Shown here in pieces: positions 7,196 to 15,490 of a DNA stretch of 64,000 nt. The notes beneath the pieces were generated by a model. The model saw nothing but the letters and a program-made list of their open reading frames with translations. It ran no database searches and was not told the origin of the DNA. The DNA lies in NCBI RefSeq assembly GCF_002794255.1, contig NZ_PGGW01000061.1:124001-188000 (forward strand). Reading direction: 5' to 3'. Origin of the DNA: Streptomyces carminius (GTDB taxonomy: Bacteria; Actinomycetota; Actinomycetes; Streptomycetales; Streptomycetaceae). The position numbers and the translations under genes were made by a program. Position 1 is the stretch's first letter. Each line of letters opens with the position of its first letter.

Positions 7196-8364
7196 GCGGG
7201 ACGGGGACCGGGATGGAGAGCGCGACGGAAGACGGGGTGGAAATCGGCGTGGAAATCGGGACGGAAACAGCCTCCGCGCCGCGGGAGTTCGGGCACGGGC
7301 TGGTGCTGGGCAAGTTCTACCCGCCGCACGCCGGCCACCACCACCTGATCCGTACCGCCGCCGTGCGCTGCCGCCGGCTCACGGTGCTGGTGTGCGCCTC
7401 GTCGGTGGAGTCGGTGCCGCTGGAGGAACGGGTGGCGTGGCTGCGCGAGGTGCACCCCGGTGAGGGCGTCGAGGTCGTCGGCGCGGTCGACGACGTGCCC
7501 GTCGACTACTCTGACCCCGGGATCTGGGACGCCCACCTGGCGGTCTTCCGGGCCGCCGTCCCCGAGCCGGTCGACGCCGTCTTCACCTCCGAGGCGTACG
7601 GCGCCGAGCTCGGCCGCCGCTTCGGCGCGACGGCCGTCACCGTCGACGCCGACCGCGCCGCGTACCCGGTCTCCGGCACCGCCGTCCGCAAGGACCCGGC
7701 CGGCTGCTGGGAGTACCTGGCCGCCCCGGTGCGGGCGGCCCTGGCCCGCCGGGTGGTCGTGGTCGGCGCGGAGTCCAGCGGCACCACCACCCTGGCCCGC
7801 GCCCTGGCCGGGCACTACCGCGCCCGCGGCGGGGTGTGGGCCGGCACCCGCTGGGTGCCCGAGTACGGGCGGCGGTACAGCGCGGAGAAGTACGCGCGGC
7901 TGCGGGCGGAGCGGCCCGGCGCGACACTGGTGGAACTGGTCTGGGAGTCGGCCGAGTTCGAGCTGATCGCCGAACGCCAGCTCGCCCGGGAGGACGCCGC
8001 CGCCCGCACCGGATCACCCGTGCTGTTCTGCGACACCGACGCCCTGGCCACCACCGTCTGGCACGAGCGCTACACCGGTGGCCGCAGCCCGGCGGTGGAG
8101 GCGGTCGCCGCCCGCGGCCGCCACGACCTGTGGCTGCTCACCGACCACGAGGGCGTGCCGTTCGAGGACGACGGGCTGCGCGACGGGGAGCATCTGCGGG
8201 CCTGGATGACCGGCCGCTTCCGCACCGAGCTGACCCGCCGCGGCCTGCCCCACCTGGTCCTGACCGGCTCCCACGAGGAGCGGCTGCGCGCGGCCGTGGC
8301 CGCCGTCGACGCCCTGCTCGACCGTGGCCGGCACTTCACCGACCCCCTCCCCGAGCGCGGCTGA
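7192..8364 (+). CDS. nadR: NadR-like NMN adenylyltransferase / nicotinamide riboside kinase
   Basis: The protein has 390 residues. After a variable acidic N-terminus with repeated Glu-Ile-Gly units, residues 40-49 read GKFYPPHAGH, the nucleotidylyltransferase active site that forms NAD from NMN and ATP. A following SGTAVRKDP segment fits the second signature of that fold. From about 190 a P-loop (GAESSGTTT, 192-200) begins the riboside-kinase domain, with WVPEYGRRYS and FCDTDALATTVWHERY further on. There is no N-terminal HTH, unlike enterobacterial NadR, so it is enzyme only. It completes a two-gene salvage route: PnuC imports nicotinamide riboside and this protein converts it to NMN and NAD. 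ATG 7213 is an alternative start. Confidence 0.9.
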   Translation: MSGTGTGMESATEDGVEIGVEIGTETASAPREFGHGLVLGKFYPPHAGHHHLIRTAAVRCRRLTVLVCASSVESVPLEERVAWLREVHPGEGVEVVGAVDDVPVDYSDPGIWDAHLAVFRAAVPEPVDAVFTSEAYGAELGRRFGATAVTVDADRAAYPVSGTAVRKDPAGCWEYLAAPVRAALARRVVVVGAESSGTTTLARALAGHYRARGGVWAGTRWVPEYGRRYSAEKYARLRAERPGATLVELVWESAEFELIAERQLAREDAAARTGSPVLFCDTDALATTVWHERYTGGRSPAVEAVAARGRHDLWLLTDHEGVPFEDDGLRDGEHLRAWMTGRFRTELTRRGLPHLVLTGSHEERLRAAVAAVDALLDRGRHFTDPLPERG

Positions 8365-8458
8365 GGGCACCGCCGTGACCGCCGGGCCGCCCCGTACCCC
8401 TACGCCACGGCACTCCGATTCCGCGGTGCCGCGGCGCGGTCCCCCGGTCCCGCCCGGG

Positions 8459-8857
8459 TCAGCGCGCCGGTTCGAGGGGTTCGCCGGGGAGGCTCGTCTG
8501 CCGGGCGAGCCGCTCGCGCAGTTCGGTGAGGCGGGCGATCTCGGCGTCGACGGCGCGCAGCCGGTCCGCGATCACCCGCGCGGTGTGCGTGGCGGCGCAC
8601 TCCGGGGAGTCGCACGCGGGGAGCGTGTCGCCGTCGAACACGACCACCGGGTCCTCCAGGCAGTCGCGGACGTCCTGGACGGTCAGCCCCATGTCCAGCA
8701 GTCTCCGGACGAGGCGGACCCGGGCCACGTCCCGGGCCCCGTACAGCCGCTGTCCGGTCGCGGTGCGCCGCGGCGGGGGCAGCAGGCCGCGCTGCTCGTA
8801 GAACCGCAGCGCCCGGGGGGTCGTCCCCGCTGCCGCCGCCGCGTCACCGATCCGCAT
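8459..8857 (-). CDS. MerR-family transcriptional regulator
   Basis: The protein has 132 residues. The N-terminal winged helix (MRIGDAAAAAGTTPRALRFYE, then RLYGARDVARVRLVRRLLDMG) is typical of MerR regulators. A dimerisation helix follows, and a Cys pair (ACDSPEC, about residues 82-88) could sense thiols, oxidants or metal. It is the second gene of a two-gene operon, 28 bases after the oxidoreductase at 8886-9953. The promoter of that operon (10038-10068) has the 19-base spacer and dyad expected for a MerR target, so autoregulation is likely. The inducing signal cannot be read from the sequence. Confidence 0.88.
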   Translation of the reverse strand: MRIGDAAAAAGTTPRALRFYEQRGLLPPPRRTATGQRLYGARDVARVRLVRRLLDMGLTVQDVRDCLEDPVVVFDGDTLPACDSPECAATHTARVIADRLRAVDAEIARLTELRERLARQTSLPGEPLEPAR

Positions 8858-8885
8858 GTCCGTCTCCTCCGTGCCGCGCCCGCCG

Positions 8886-9953
8886 CTACGGCTCCACCAC
8901 CACGGCCCCCAGATGGCGGCCCTCGATCACTTCCCGGAACGCCCGGGGGCCGCTTTCGATGCCCGCCAGACGCGTGTGCGGGAAACTGATCCTCCCCGAG
9001 GCCAGCCAGTCGCCGAAGCGCCGGTTCCACTCGGGCAGCGCGTCGGGGTGGTCGGCGGCGTTGAACCCGCGCAGCGTCACCCGGTTGAGGACGACCCTGA
9101 CCCAGTCCACCGCGGCCGGCCGCGCGCCGCCGAGGCCCTCCGGGGCGAGTTGCGTGGCCAGGCCGCCGACCAGGACGAACCGGGCTCCGGGCCGGGCCGC
9201 CGCGACCGCCGCCCGCAACTGCTCCCCGCCGACGGTGTCCAGCAGGACGTCGACGCCGTCCGGCGCGGCCTTCGCCAGCTGGTCGGCGACGGGCTCCGCG
9301 CCGCGTACGACGGCCGCGTCGTAGCCCAGCTCCGCCACCAGCCGCCGCGCCTTGTCCGGCGAACCGGTGCTTCCGATCACCCGTTCCGCGCCCAGCAGCC
9401 GGGCGAGCTGCCCGGCCAGCGAGCCGACCGCGCCGGCTCCGCCGGTGACGAACACCGTGTCCCCGGGACGGACCTCGACGGCGCGGGTGAGCGCGCCGTA
9501 CGCCGTCCAGCCCTGCGACAGGTGCGCGACGGGGTCGGGCAGCTCCGGGCCCACCACGGCGCACTGTTCGGCGGGCACCACCGCGTACTCGCGCCAGCCC
9601 AGTTGGTGCAGGACCGTGTCACCGGGACGCGGCCCGCCACCGGGCGGCCCGCCCGGCGCCGGCGCCGCGACGACCTCGCCCACCGCCGGGCCGAACAGCG
9701 CGTCACCCGGCCGCAGGGCCGCTCCCGGGTAGTGGCCGTCGATCACCATGCGCAGCAGCGCGGCGAAGACGAGGAAGGCCCGGTTCCGTACCAGCACCTC
9801 GCCGGGGCCGGGCCGGGGCAGCGGCACCTCGGCCACCTCGAAGTGCTCGGCCGCGGGCAGCCCGTCCGGCCGGGACAGCAGCCGGACCTCGCGCGACGTA
9901 CGGGGCAGGAGGGGCCGGGCGGGTGGGGTGGCCGGGCCGGACGGGGCGGGCAT
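8886..9953 (-). CDS. NADP-dependent MDR-family oxidoreductase
   Basis: This 355-residue protein belongs to the leukotriene B4 12-hydroxydehydrogenase / NADP-dependent alkenal reductase type of medium-chain reductases. It has a GroES-like N-terminal half and a Rossmann half with VFVTGGAGAVGSLAGQLARLLGAERVIG-like nucleotide binding. No zinc-ligand cysteines of alcohol dehydrogenases are seen. It probably reduces activated double bonds or quinones with NADPH. The ATG at 9953 is preceded by AGAGGAG. Transcription runs leftward from the MerR-type promoter and continues into the MerR gene, so an electrophile-responsive detoxification pair is likely. Confidence 0.87.
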   Translation of the reverse strand: MPAPSGPATPPARPLLPRTSREVRLLSRPDGLPAAEHFEVAEVPLPRPGPGEVLVRNRAFLVFAALLRMVIDGHYPGAALRPGDALFGPAVGEVVAAPAPGGPPGGGPRPGDTVLHQLGWREYAVVPAEQCAVVGPELPDPVAHLSQGWTAYGALTRAVEVRPGDTVFVTGGAGAVGSLAGQLARLLGAERVIGSTGSPDKARRLVAELGYDAAVVRGAEPVADQLAKAAPDGVDVLLDTVGGEQLRAAVAAARPGARFVLVGGLATQLAPEGLGGARPAAVDWVRVVLNRVTLRGFNAADHPDALPEWNRRFGDWLASGRISFPHTRLAGIESGPRAFREVIEGRHLGAVVVEP

Positions 9954-10037
9954 GACGGCGCTCCTCTGCGGTGACCGGCAAGGCCGGTGGCACCTGTGGT
10001 GTCGGCGCACGGTGCGGGGGCCGTGCCGGGGCCGCGA

Positions 10038-10068
10038 CGCTAAACCCTGACCCGCGCGTCAGGGGCAA
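10038..10068 (-). promoter_or_regulatory. MerR-type promoter with 19-base spacer and central dyad
   Basis: Read on the minus strand, TTGCCC (10068-10063) and TTAGCG (10043-10038) are separated by exactly 19 bases. In the spacer lies a perfect 7-bp dyad, CCCTGAC / GTCAGGG (10045-10051 and 10058-10064), with a 6-base centre. MerR regulators act on promoters with this over-long spacing. It sits 85 bases upstream of the oxidoreductase start. Confidence 0.75.
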
Positions 10069-10138
10069 GTCCGGGTGCCGGAGCGCACCCGGACGGCGGT
10101 GGACGGCGCCCGGCGGCCGGTGCGTGCGTCACCGGGGC

Positions 10139-11155
10139 TCAGGTGGTCCGGGTGTTGGTCAGATGGGGGCCTATGTAGCCGATGTAGAGCAGCCCGGTGC
10201 CCGCCGTGTCGTCGTGGAAGTGCAGCCGCGGCGAGACCGCGTTCCCTGCGCCGATGCGCAGGTGGGCCTCCATGTAGACCCTCCCGGAGGGGTGGACCGC
10301 CCTGGGCACGGGCAGCATCCGCTCCCTGCGCCAGGCCGACTTGCACCGGACGGTCTCGGACTCCTTCATCCTGACCTTTCCCGCGGGGAAGGGGTGCCGC
10401 CCCGGCGGGAGGTTCCGGCACCAGGCACGGAAGTCCCCCCCGGCCCGGCCCGCCACGGAGTCCGCCGCGAAGTCCTCCAGCGCCTTCAGACCGTTCCAGC
10501 AGATGACGATCCAGTTCGGCATCGACCTCTCGTCCAGCCGCCTGGTGACCTTCCGGTCGCCGGTGAAGCGCAGCGTCGGGAACTCGCCCATCCGGTCCAG
10601 GAGTTCGGTGAAGTTGCCGGGAGGCGGAGGGCCGCCCTCCTCCCCCGCCGGGGCGCGGGCGACACCGTGGGCGCCCGCGTCGTGCGGCCGGCGCCGCGGG
10701 GAACGGCCGCGCCGCCGGGCACCGGGCGGTTCGTCCCGGGACTCCGCCGGCGGGTTCGCCGGCGGCGGCACCGCCCGCAGTTCGCGCGGTGGCTCGTCCC
10801 GTGCCTCCTCCGCCCGTACCTCCCCTGCCCGTACCGTCTCCGCCCGGCCCGCCCCGGAGCGGTCGGGGGGCCCGGCGCCGCGCCCGGCGGCCGGGCGCGA
10901 GCGCCGTGCGGGCACCTGGACCGGCGTCCCTGGTAACGGAGGACCGGCGGGGATGCCCGCCTCATGGTCCGGGGCGGTGCGCGGACCTGTGCCGTCGCGG
11001 CCCCCTTCGGCGGCACGGGCATCCCGGCCCCTGCCGGAGAGCCGTCCGGTGACCAACTCGTTGACAGTGACGGCGACGGTGACGATGACGGTGGTGACGA
11101 CGGCGGCGCAGCGCCACGCGGTGGACACGGCCCCGCGGTACGCGGCAACGTCCAT
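10139..11155 (-). CDS. Membrane-anchored protein with disordered linker and unknown C-terminal domain
   Basis: The ATG at 11155 is preceded by a run of G (a strong purine-rich ribosome site) and gives 338 residues. One N-terminal membrane helix (about residues 14-34, AAVVTTVIVTVAVTV) is followed by roughly 140 residues of Pro/Arg/Ala/Glu-rich, probably disordered sequence. A compact C-terminal domain of about 150 residues follows, containing NWIVICWNGLKALEDFA, FRAWCRNLPPG and a terminal LHFHDDTAGTGLLYIGYIGPH segment. I recall similar C-terminal domains in other streptomycete proteins of unknown role, but cannot name the family. The last segment could hold metal-binding His/Asp residues. The gene faces away from the methyltransferase at 11589. 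Confidence 0.7.
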   Translation of the reverse strand: MDVAAYRGAVSTAWRCAAVVTTVIVTVAVTVNELVTGRLSGRGRDARAAEGGRDGTGPRTAPDHEAGIPAGPPLPGTPVQVPARRSRPAAGRGAGPPDRSGAGRAETVRAGEVRAEEARDEPPRELRAVPPPANPPAESRDEPPGARRRGRSPRRRPHDAGAHGVARAPAGEEGGPPPPGNFTELLDRMGEFPTLRFTGDRKVTRRLDERSMPNWIVICWNGLKALEDFAADSVAGRAGGDFRAWCRNLPPGRHPFPAGKVRMKESETVRCKSAWRRERMLPVPRAVHPSGRVYMEAHLRIGAGNAVSPRLHFHDDTAGTGLLYIGYIGPHLTNTRTT

Positions 11156-11588
11156 GGGTCCCCCCTTTTTTTCGCATGTGGTGGTGAGGGATCGCTCTCC
11201 GCGCCGGCGGCGGGGTGGGGGGTTGCGGCGGCGCGGAACAGAGAAGAGGGACAACTGCATGAGGGGCGGCATCCCCGAGCGGGGGATGCGCGCGGCACGG
11301 CGGGATGCCACGCCTTCCAATGGATTATCTCACTCTGTGCACGAGTTTGGTCACACCGAGTTCACATCGGAGGCGGTACGGCGTCCCGGCCGACGGGCCC
11401 CGCCCGCCGTACGCCGCGCCCCGTCTTCCGCGGCCGACTCCCCGTTCTCGCCTTGTGAACGGTGTCAATGAGCGTAGTAATCTTCCCGGCAACACGGGTT
11501 GTTCGAATCTTGGCACCGGTCAGCACTTCCGAACCCTCCGAGTTCGAACAGCCGCCCGCACCGGCCGCACACGATCCCGGAGATCCCG
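11156..11588 (+). promoter_or_regulatory. Divergent upstream region with promoter and paired TTCGAA sites
   Basis: No gene is evident. TTGTGA (11453-11458) and TAGTAA (11475-11480), 16 bases apart, make a credible promoter for the methyltransferase, leaving a leader of about 100 bases. In that leader TGTTCGAA (11500-11507) faces TTCGAACA (11543-11550), an 8-bp inverted pair 35 bases apart, each half containing the palindrome TTCGAA. These may be operator half-sites or a leader hairpin. Confidence 0.45.
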
Positions 11589-13682
11589 ATGCCCTCACAG
11601 CGCGCAGTCCCGGTCACTCTCGCGGAGATCGCCCGGATCGCCGGGGTGGGGCGGGCCGCGGTCAGCAACTGGCGCCGCCGCCACGACACCTTCCCCGCCC
11701 GGATCGGCGGCACCGACACCAGCCCCCAGTTCTCCCTCGCCGAGGTCGAGCAGTGGCTGCGGGAGAACGGCAAGCTCGGGGACGTCGGGGGCCGCGAGCT
11801 GCTCTGGCCCGGGTTCGAGGCGCTCGGCAGCCGGGACGAGACAGGACTGGCCGTCGCCGAGGCCGGGCGCCGCATGCGCGGCGAGCGGATCCGGGTCCCG
11901 GACCCGAGGCTGTCGGAGCAGGCCCGCGAACTGGTCGGCGAGGCCGTGGCGCTGGGCCGCGCGGAGGGGGCGCGGGAGACCTTCGAGTTCCTGCTGCGCC
12001 GCTGGCTGGACTCCCATGTCCGCCAGGTCAGCGCCAGCCCCCGCCCGCTGGCGGACCTGATGGCCGAGGTCGCCCGCACCGTCCGGCCGCCCGCGGCCGG
12101 TGCCCCGCTGACCGTGCTCGACCCGGCCTGCGGCGCGGGCCATCTGCTGGCCGCCGCCGCCCGCGCGGGCACGGCGGCCGGGGCTGAGCCCGTCACCCTG
12201 CTGGGCTGCGACCGCGACCCCGCGCTGGCCGCACTGGCCGGTGCCCGGCTGGCGTTCACCGCGGACGAGGACGGGGACGGCGGCAGCGGCAGCGGCAGCG
12301 GCACAGTGCGCGCGGACGTGCGCGAGGGCGACTCGCTGCGGGCCGATCCGCACGCCTCCGCCGCCGCGGACGTCATTCTGTGCAACCCGCCGTACAACGA
12401 GCGCGACTGGGGTTACGAGGAGCTCTCCACCGACCCGCGCTGGGTGCACGGTCTGCCGCCGCGCACCGAGTCCGAACTCGCCTGGGTCCAGCACGCCCTG
12501 TCCCGGCTGCGCCCGGGAGGCACCGCCGTGCTGCTGCTGCCGCCCGCCGTCGCCTCCCGCCGCGCCGGGCGCCGTGTCCGCGGGGCGCTGCTGCGCACCG
12601 GACTGCTGCGCGCCGTGATCGCCCTGCCGCCGGGCTGCGCCCAGCCGCACAGCGTGTCACTGCACCTGTGGCTGCTGCGCGCCCCCGACGGTGCCCGGTC
12701 CGCCGCGGACCCGGGGATGCTGCTGGCCGACGCCTCGGCCCCCCGGCAGCCGGCCGGCCGGGAGGGCGGCGTGGACTGGGAGGCGCTGGCCGGCTTCGTA
12801 CGGTCGGCGGTCGGGGCGTTCGAGCGCGGGGAGCGGGAACTGCCGGACGGCGCCCGCCGTATGGCCGTCATCGACCTGCTGGACGAGGAGGTGGACCTGA
12901 CCCCGGGGCGGTACGTCTCCCCCGCCGAGGACGGCGCGGACCTCCGGCTGGAGGAGGTCTGGCGGGAGTTCGACGAGACCGTCACCGGGCTGCGGACCAC
13001 CGGGAAGGCGCTGTCCGCCCTCGAACCGGCGGGCGCGGGCGGGCCGACGGGCGGCGCCGGACACCCCACGACCACCGTGGGCGAGCTCGTCCGCGCCGGG
13101 GCCCTCACCCTGCGCGGTGGCCGGCAGCCCCCGGAAGGGACGGTGCGCGGCGATACCCCGGCCGGGGCGGACGGCGGTGCGGACGGCGGCCCGGACGACG
13201 GGGTGCCGCTGCTGACCGTGGCGGACCTGGTACGGGGCGGCGGCCCGACGGGCCGGCTGCGCCGGGCGGACGCGGCGGGGCCGGAAGCGGTGCTGGCCGA
13301 GCCCGGGGACGTCGTGGTGGCCGGGGTGATCCGCGGCTTCACCGCCTGGGTGCACCAGGGCCCGCCCGTGGCGCTGGGCCCCCAGCTGTACGTCCTGCGG
13401 GTGGATCCGGCGAAGGTGGACGCCTGGTTCCTGGCGGGCTGCCTGCGGGCACCGGCCAACGGCCGGCAGGCGGGCACCCACGCCTCCAGCACCTCCCGGG
13501 TGGACGTACGGCGGCTGCAGGTGCTCCAGCTCCCCCCGGCCGAGCAGCTGCGGCACAGCGAGGTATTCCGGCAGCTGGCCGCGTTCGAGGAGTACCGCAC
13601 GCGGCTGGAGGAGCTGGGCTCCCGGCTGGTGCGCGACCTCAGCGACGGCCTGGCGGCGGGGCGGCTGGCGGCGAAGCGCTGA
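11589..13682 (+). CDS. N-6 DNA methyltransferase fused to a specificity-like domain (orphan)
   Basis: The protein has 697 residues. An N-terminal helix-turn-helix (LAEIARIAGVGRAAVSNWRRR, about 8-28) is followed by a type I-like HsdM domain with SAM motif DPACGAGHLL (about 178-187) and catalytic NPPY (about 266-269). The last ~200 residues resemble a type I specificity subunit: VPLLTVADL, GDVVVAGVIRGFTAWV, a STSRVDVRRLQVLQLPP stretch and a final coiled helix. Target recognition and adenine methylation are thus on one chain. No restriction endonuclease, helicase or phosphatase gene lies nearby, so it is either an orphan epigenetic methylase or a remnant of a larger system. Weak GGAG precedes the ATG. 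Confidence 0.85.
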   Translation: MPSQRAVPVTLAEIARIAGVGRAAVSNWRRRHDTFPARIGGTDTSPQFSLAEVEQWLRENGKLGDVGGRELLWPGFEALGSRDETGLAVAEAGRRMRGERIRVPDPRLSEQARELVGEAVALGRAEGARETFEFLLRRWLDSHVRQVSASPRPLADLMAEVARTVRPPAAGAPLTVLDPACGAGHLLAAAARAGTAAGAEPVTLLGCDRDPALAALAGARLAFTADEDGDGGSGSGSGTVRADVREGDSLRADPHASAAADVILCNPPYNERDWGYEELSTDPRWVHGLPPRTESELAWVQHALSRLRPGGTAVLLLPPAVASRRAGRRVRGALLRTGLLRAVIALPPGCAQPHSVSLHLWLLRAPDGARSAADPGMLLADASAPRQPAGREGGVDWEALAGFVRSAVGAFERGERELPDGARRMAVIDLLDEEVDLTPGRYVSPAEDGADLRLEEVWREFDETVTGLRTTGKALSALEPAGAGGPTGGAGHPTTTVGELVRAGALTLRGGRQPPEGTVRGDTPAGADGGADGGPDDGVPLLTVADLVRGGGPTGRLRRADAAGPEAVLAEPGDVVVAGVIRGFTAWVHQGPPVALGPQLYVLRVDPAKVDAWFLAGCLRAPANGRQAGTHASSTSRVDVRRLQVLQLPPAEQLRHSEVFRQLAAFEEYRTRLEELGSRLVRDLSDGLAAGRLAAKR

Positions 13683-13710
13683 GCGGGCCGGGGCGGCGCC
13701 CGCCCGGCGC

Positions 13711-13744
13711 TCAGGTCACGCGGACGCTCAGGTCACGCGGACGA
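13711..13744. repeat. 17-bp tandem duplication across a stop codon
   Basis: Two copies of a 17-base unit (13711-13727 and 13728-13744) match at 16 of 17 positions. The second copy holds the stop codon and last codons of the YcxB-like gene. The first repeats that end just past the stop. Confidence 0.8.
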
Positions 13745-14279
13745 GGTGCCGGTCGAGGATCCCGCGCAACCGGTCCACCCCGTCCGCGTCCCGGGCACCG
13801 CGCTTGGGCAGCGCGGCGAACCCGGTGACCTGCCCCTTCCCGTTCAGCAGCACGAACAGGCCGACGGTCTCCACGTACCGGTCGTACAGCTCCCAGCCGA
13901 ACGACGAGCTCGTACCGGTGCCCGTGACGTGCAGCCCGGCGTCGTCGACCGTCGTGCGGTACTCGCCCTGCGCCTCGGCGAAACGGAGCAGCTCCCGGGT
14001 CTGCGCGCGCCTGACCGCCCGCTCCCGCAGCAGGCCGAACACCATGCCGATCGCCCCTCCCGCCACCGTGAACGCCGTGAGGACGGGATTGTCCGTGACG
14101 AGGGACACGGAGACCACCACGCCCACCATCACGGCGGGCAGCAGGACGTAAGGGAGCGGGCCGTCCCGGCGGGCCCGGCGGGCCCGAACCCGCAGGGCCT
14201 CGTCGAAGTCCTCGGCCGTCTGCCGGTAGACCAGCTCCACCGGCTCCGCCTGCCGCACCCGCACCTCCGCGTCGGACAT
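13728..14279 (-). CDS. YcxB-like membrane protein 1
   Basis: This 183-residue protein has two adjacent hydrophobic helices (about 51-70 and 75-95). The C-terminal cytoplasmic domain contains SSFGWELYDRYVETVGLFVLL and LPKRG, the pattern of the YcxB/DUF family of small two-helix proteins. The role is unknown. The start at 14279 follows a GGAGGAGG site. It is the second of two neighbouring paralogues on this strand; the sister gene is 121 bases upstream. Shared features include the VELVYR opening, the W-x-R/L-Y-x-x-Y-V-E-T motif and the LPKRGARG end. Confidence 0.75.
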   Translation of the reverse strand: MSDAEVRVRQAEPVELVYRQTAEDFDEALRVRARRARRDGPLPYVLLPAVMVGVVVSVSLVTDNPVLTAFTVAGGAIGMVFGLLRERAVRRAQTRELLRFAEAQGEYRTTVDDAGLHVTGTGTSSSFGWELYDRYVETVGLFVLLNGKGQVTGFAALPKRGARDADGVDRLRGILDRHLVRVT

Positions 14280-14400
14280 GCGTCCGCCTCCTCCGCTCGA
14301 ATGCCCCAGGAGTATAGTTGCCCCTTCCAAGCATCGCCGCGGCGGCCCCGCGATTCGGGCCACCCGGACCGCAGGGCCGCCCGTGCGGCGGTCCGGTCGC

Positions 14401-14946
14401 TCAGGCCGCGAGGGTGCTGTGCCGGTCGAGGATCTCCCGCAGCCGGTTCACGCCCTCCGTGCCCCGGGCCCCGCGCTTGGGCAGCGGGGTGACGAGGAGG
14501 CCCTCCCGGTCCTCCCCCAGCAGCACGAACAGGTCCGCGGTCTCGACGTACTGGGGGTAGCGGTCCCAGCCGAAGGCGGTCTGCTCCCCGGCGGCCGTGC
14601 GGCGGACCCCGGAGCCGTCGACCACCAGGCGCTGCCTGCCCTCCCCCGCCCCGGCCGGCTCGGACAGCCGCCGGGCCAGCGCGCCCTTGGCGGCCCGGAA
14701 GCGCAGGAAGCCCAGCAGCAGGCCGGCGGCCGCGCCGACCGCCCCGCCCACCAGGAGGATCAGGATGTCCGTGACCAGGGTCAGGAAGACCGCGGCGATC
14801 ATCAGCACGGCGGACCTGCGCAGATAGCGGAGCACGAAGGTGCGCAGGGACAGCCGGGTCACGATCCGCAGGCACTCCTCGCCGTCCTCCGGCGCCGACC
14901 GGTAGACCAGCTCGACCGACTGCCCGGTGCCGTGCTTCGTCGCCAT
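14401..14946 (-). CDS. YcxB-like membrane protein 2
   Basis: The protein has 181 residues and the same architecture as the neighbour at 13728: VELVYR near the start, two central membrane helices (AVLMIAAVFLTLVTDILILL and a Gly/Ala-rich second helix), then a soluble end with FGWDRYPQYVETADLFVLL and LPKRGARG. The ATG at 14946 follows a GGGAGGGA site. The two genes are clear tandem duplicates that have diverged substantially. Their function is not known. Each has its own strong ribosome site, so both are probably translated. Confidence 0.75.
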   Translation of the reverse strand: MATKHGTGQSVELVYRSAPEDGEECLRIVTRLSLRTFVLRYLRRSAVLMIAAVFLTLVTDILILLVGGAVGAAAGLLLGFLRFRAAKGALARRLSEPAGAGEGRQRLVVDGSGVRRTAAGEQTAFGWDRYPQYVETADLFVLLGEDREGLLVTPLPKRGARGTEGVNRLREILDRHSTLAA

Positions 14947-15043
14947 GACGTTCCCTCCCCTGCAACGGATGCTTCCGGGCAGCATAGGCACGTCCGCGCA
15001 CGTCACGGCACCCTTCCGGCACCGGAAAGGTATCGGTGCGGAC

Positions 15044-15349
15044 TCAGCCCGGCCGGTCCTCGCCCAGCGGGCCGCCCGCGATCGCGTGCTCGCACCGCAG
15101 GCAGCCGGGCTCGGCGCAGCGGGTGAGCTCCGGGTCGGCGGCGATCGCGGCCGAGGCCGCGTCGAGAGCCTCCCGCAGCGGGAGGACGGTCCAGCGGGAG
15201 GCCCCCACCGAGGCGGTGCGCGCGTGGGGGGCGAGGTACGGCGCCAGCTTGGGGAAGCCCTCGGAGCAGCCGCCCGCCTCGACCGTCACCACCGTGCCGT
15301 CGGCCGCGCGGGCCCAGCGGACGAACAGCCGCCGGGCGGTGATCGTCAT
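15044..15349 (-). CDS. Small conserved protein with C-terminal cysteine cluster
   Basis: The 101-residue protein starts with ATG behind an AGGGGAGAAGG ribosome site. The body is mixed alpha/beta and the end carries C-x4-C-x2-C-x-H (RCAEPGCLRCEHA, about 78-90), which may bind a metal ion. It has no signal peptide or membrane helix. I do not recognise a named family, although the codon use and clean ribosome site mark it as real. It stands alone between the YcxB pair and the aldo-keto reductase, all on the minus strand. Confidence 0.65.
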   Translation of the reverse strand: MTITARRLFVRWARAADGTVVTVEAGGCSEGFPKLAPYLAPHARTASVGASRWTVLPLREALDAASAAIAADPELTRCAEPGCLRCEHAIAGGPLGEDRPG

Positions 15350-15490
15350 GCCTTCTCCCCTGCCTCTGCCGTCCCCTGCCGTCCGGGCGCCCGGTTCCCG
15401 CGGGCGGACCACGGCCACGGCACGCCACCGCCCGCTCCGGCCCGCCGCACAGGGGGCGGCGGGCCGGCGCCGCGGCGCGGGCCGGTACGG

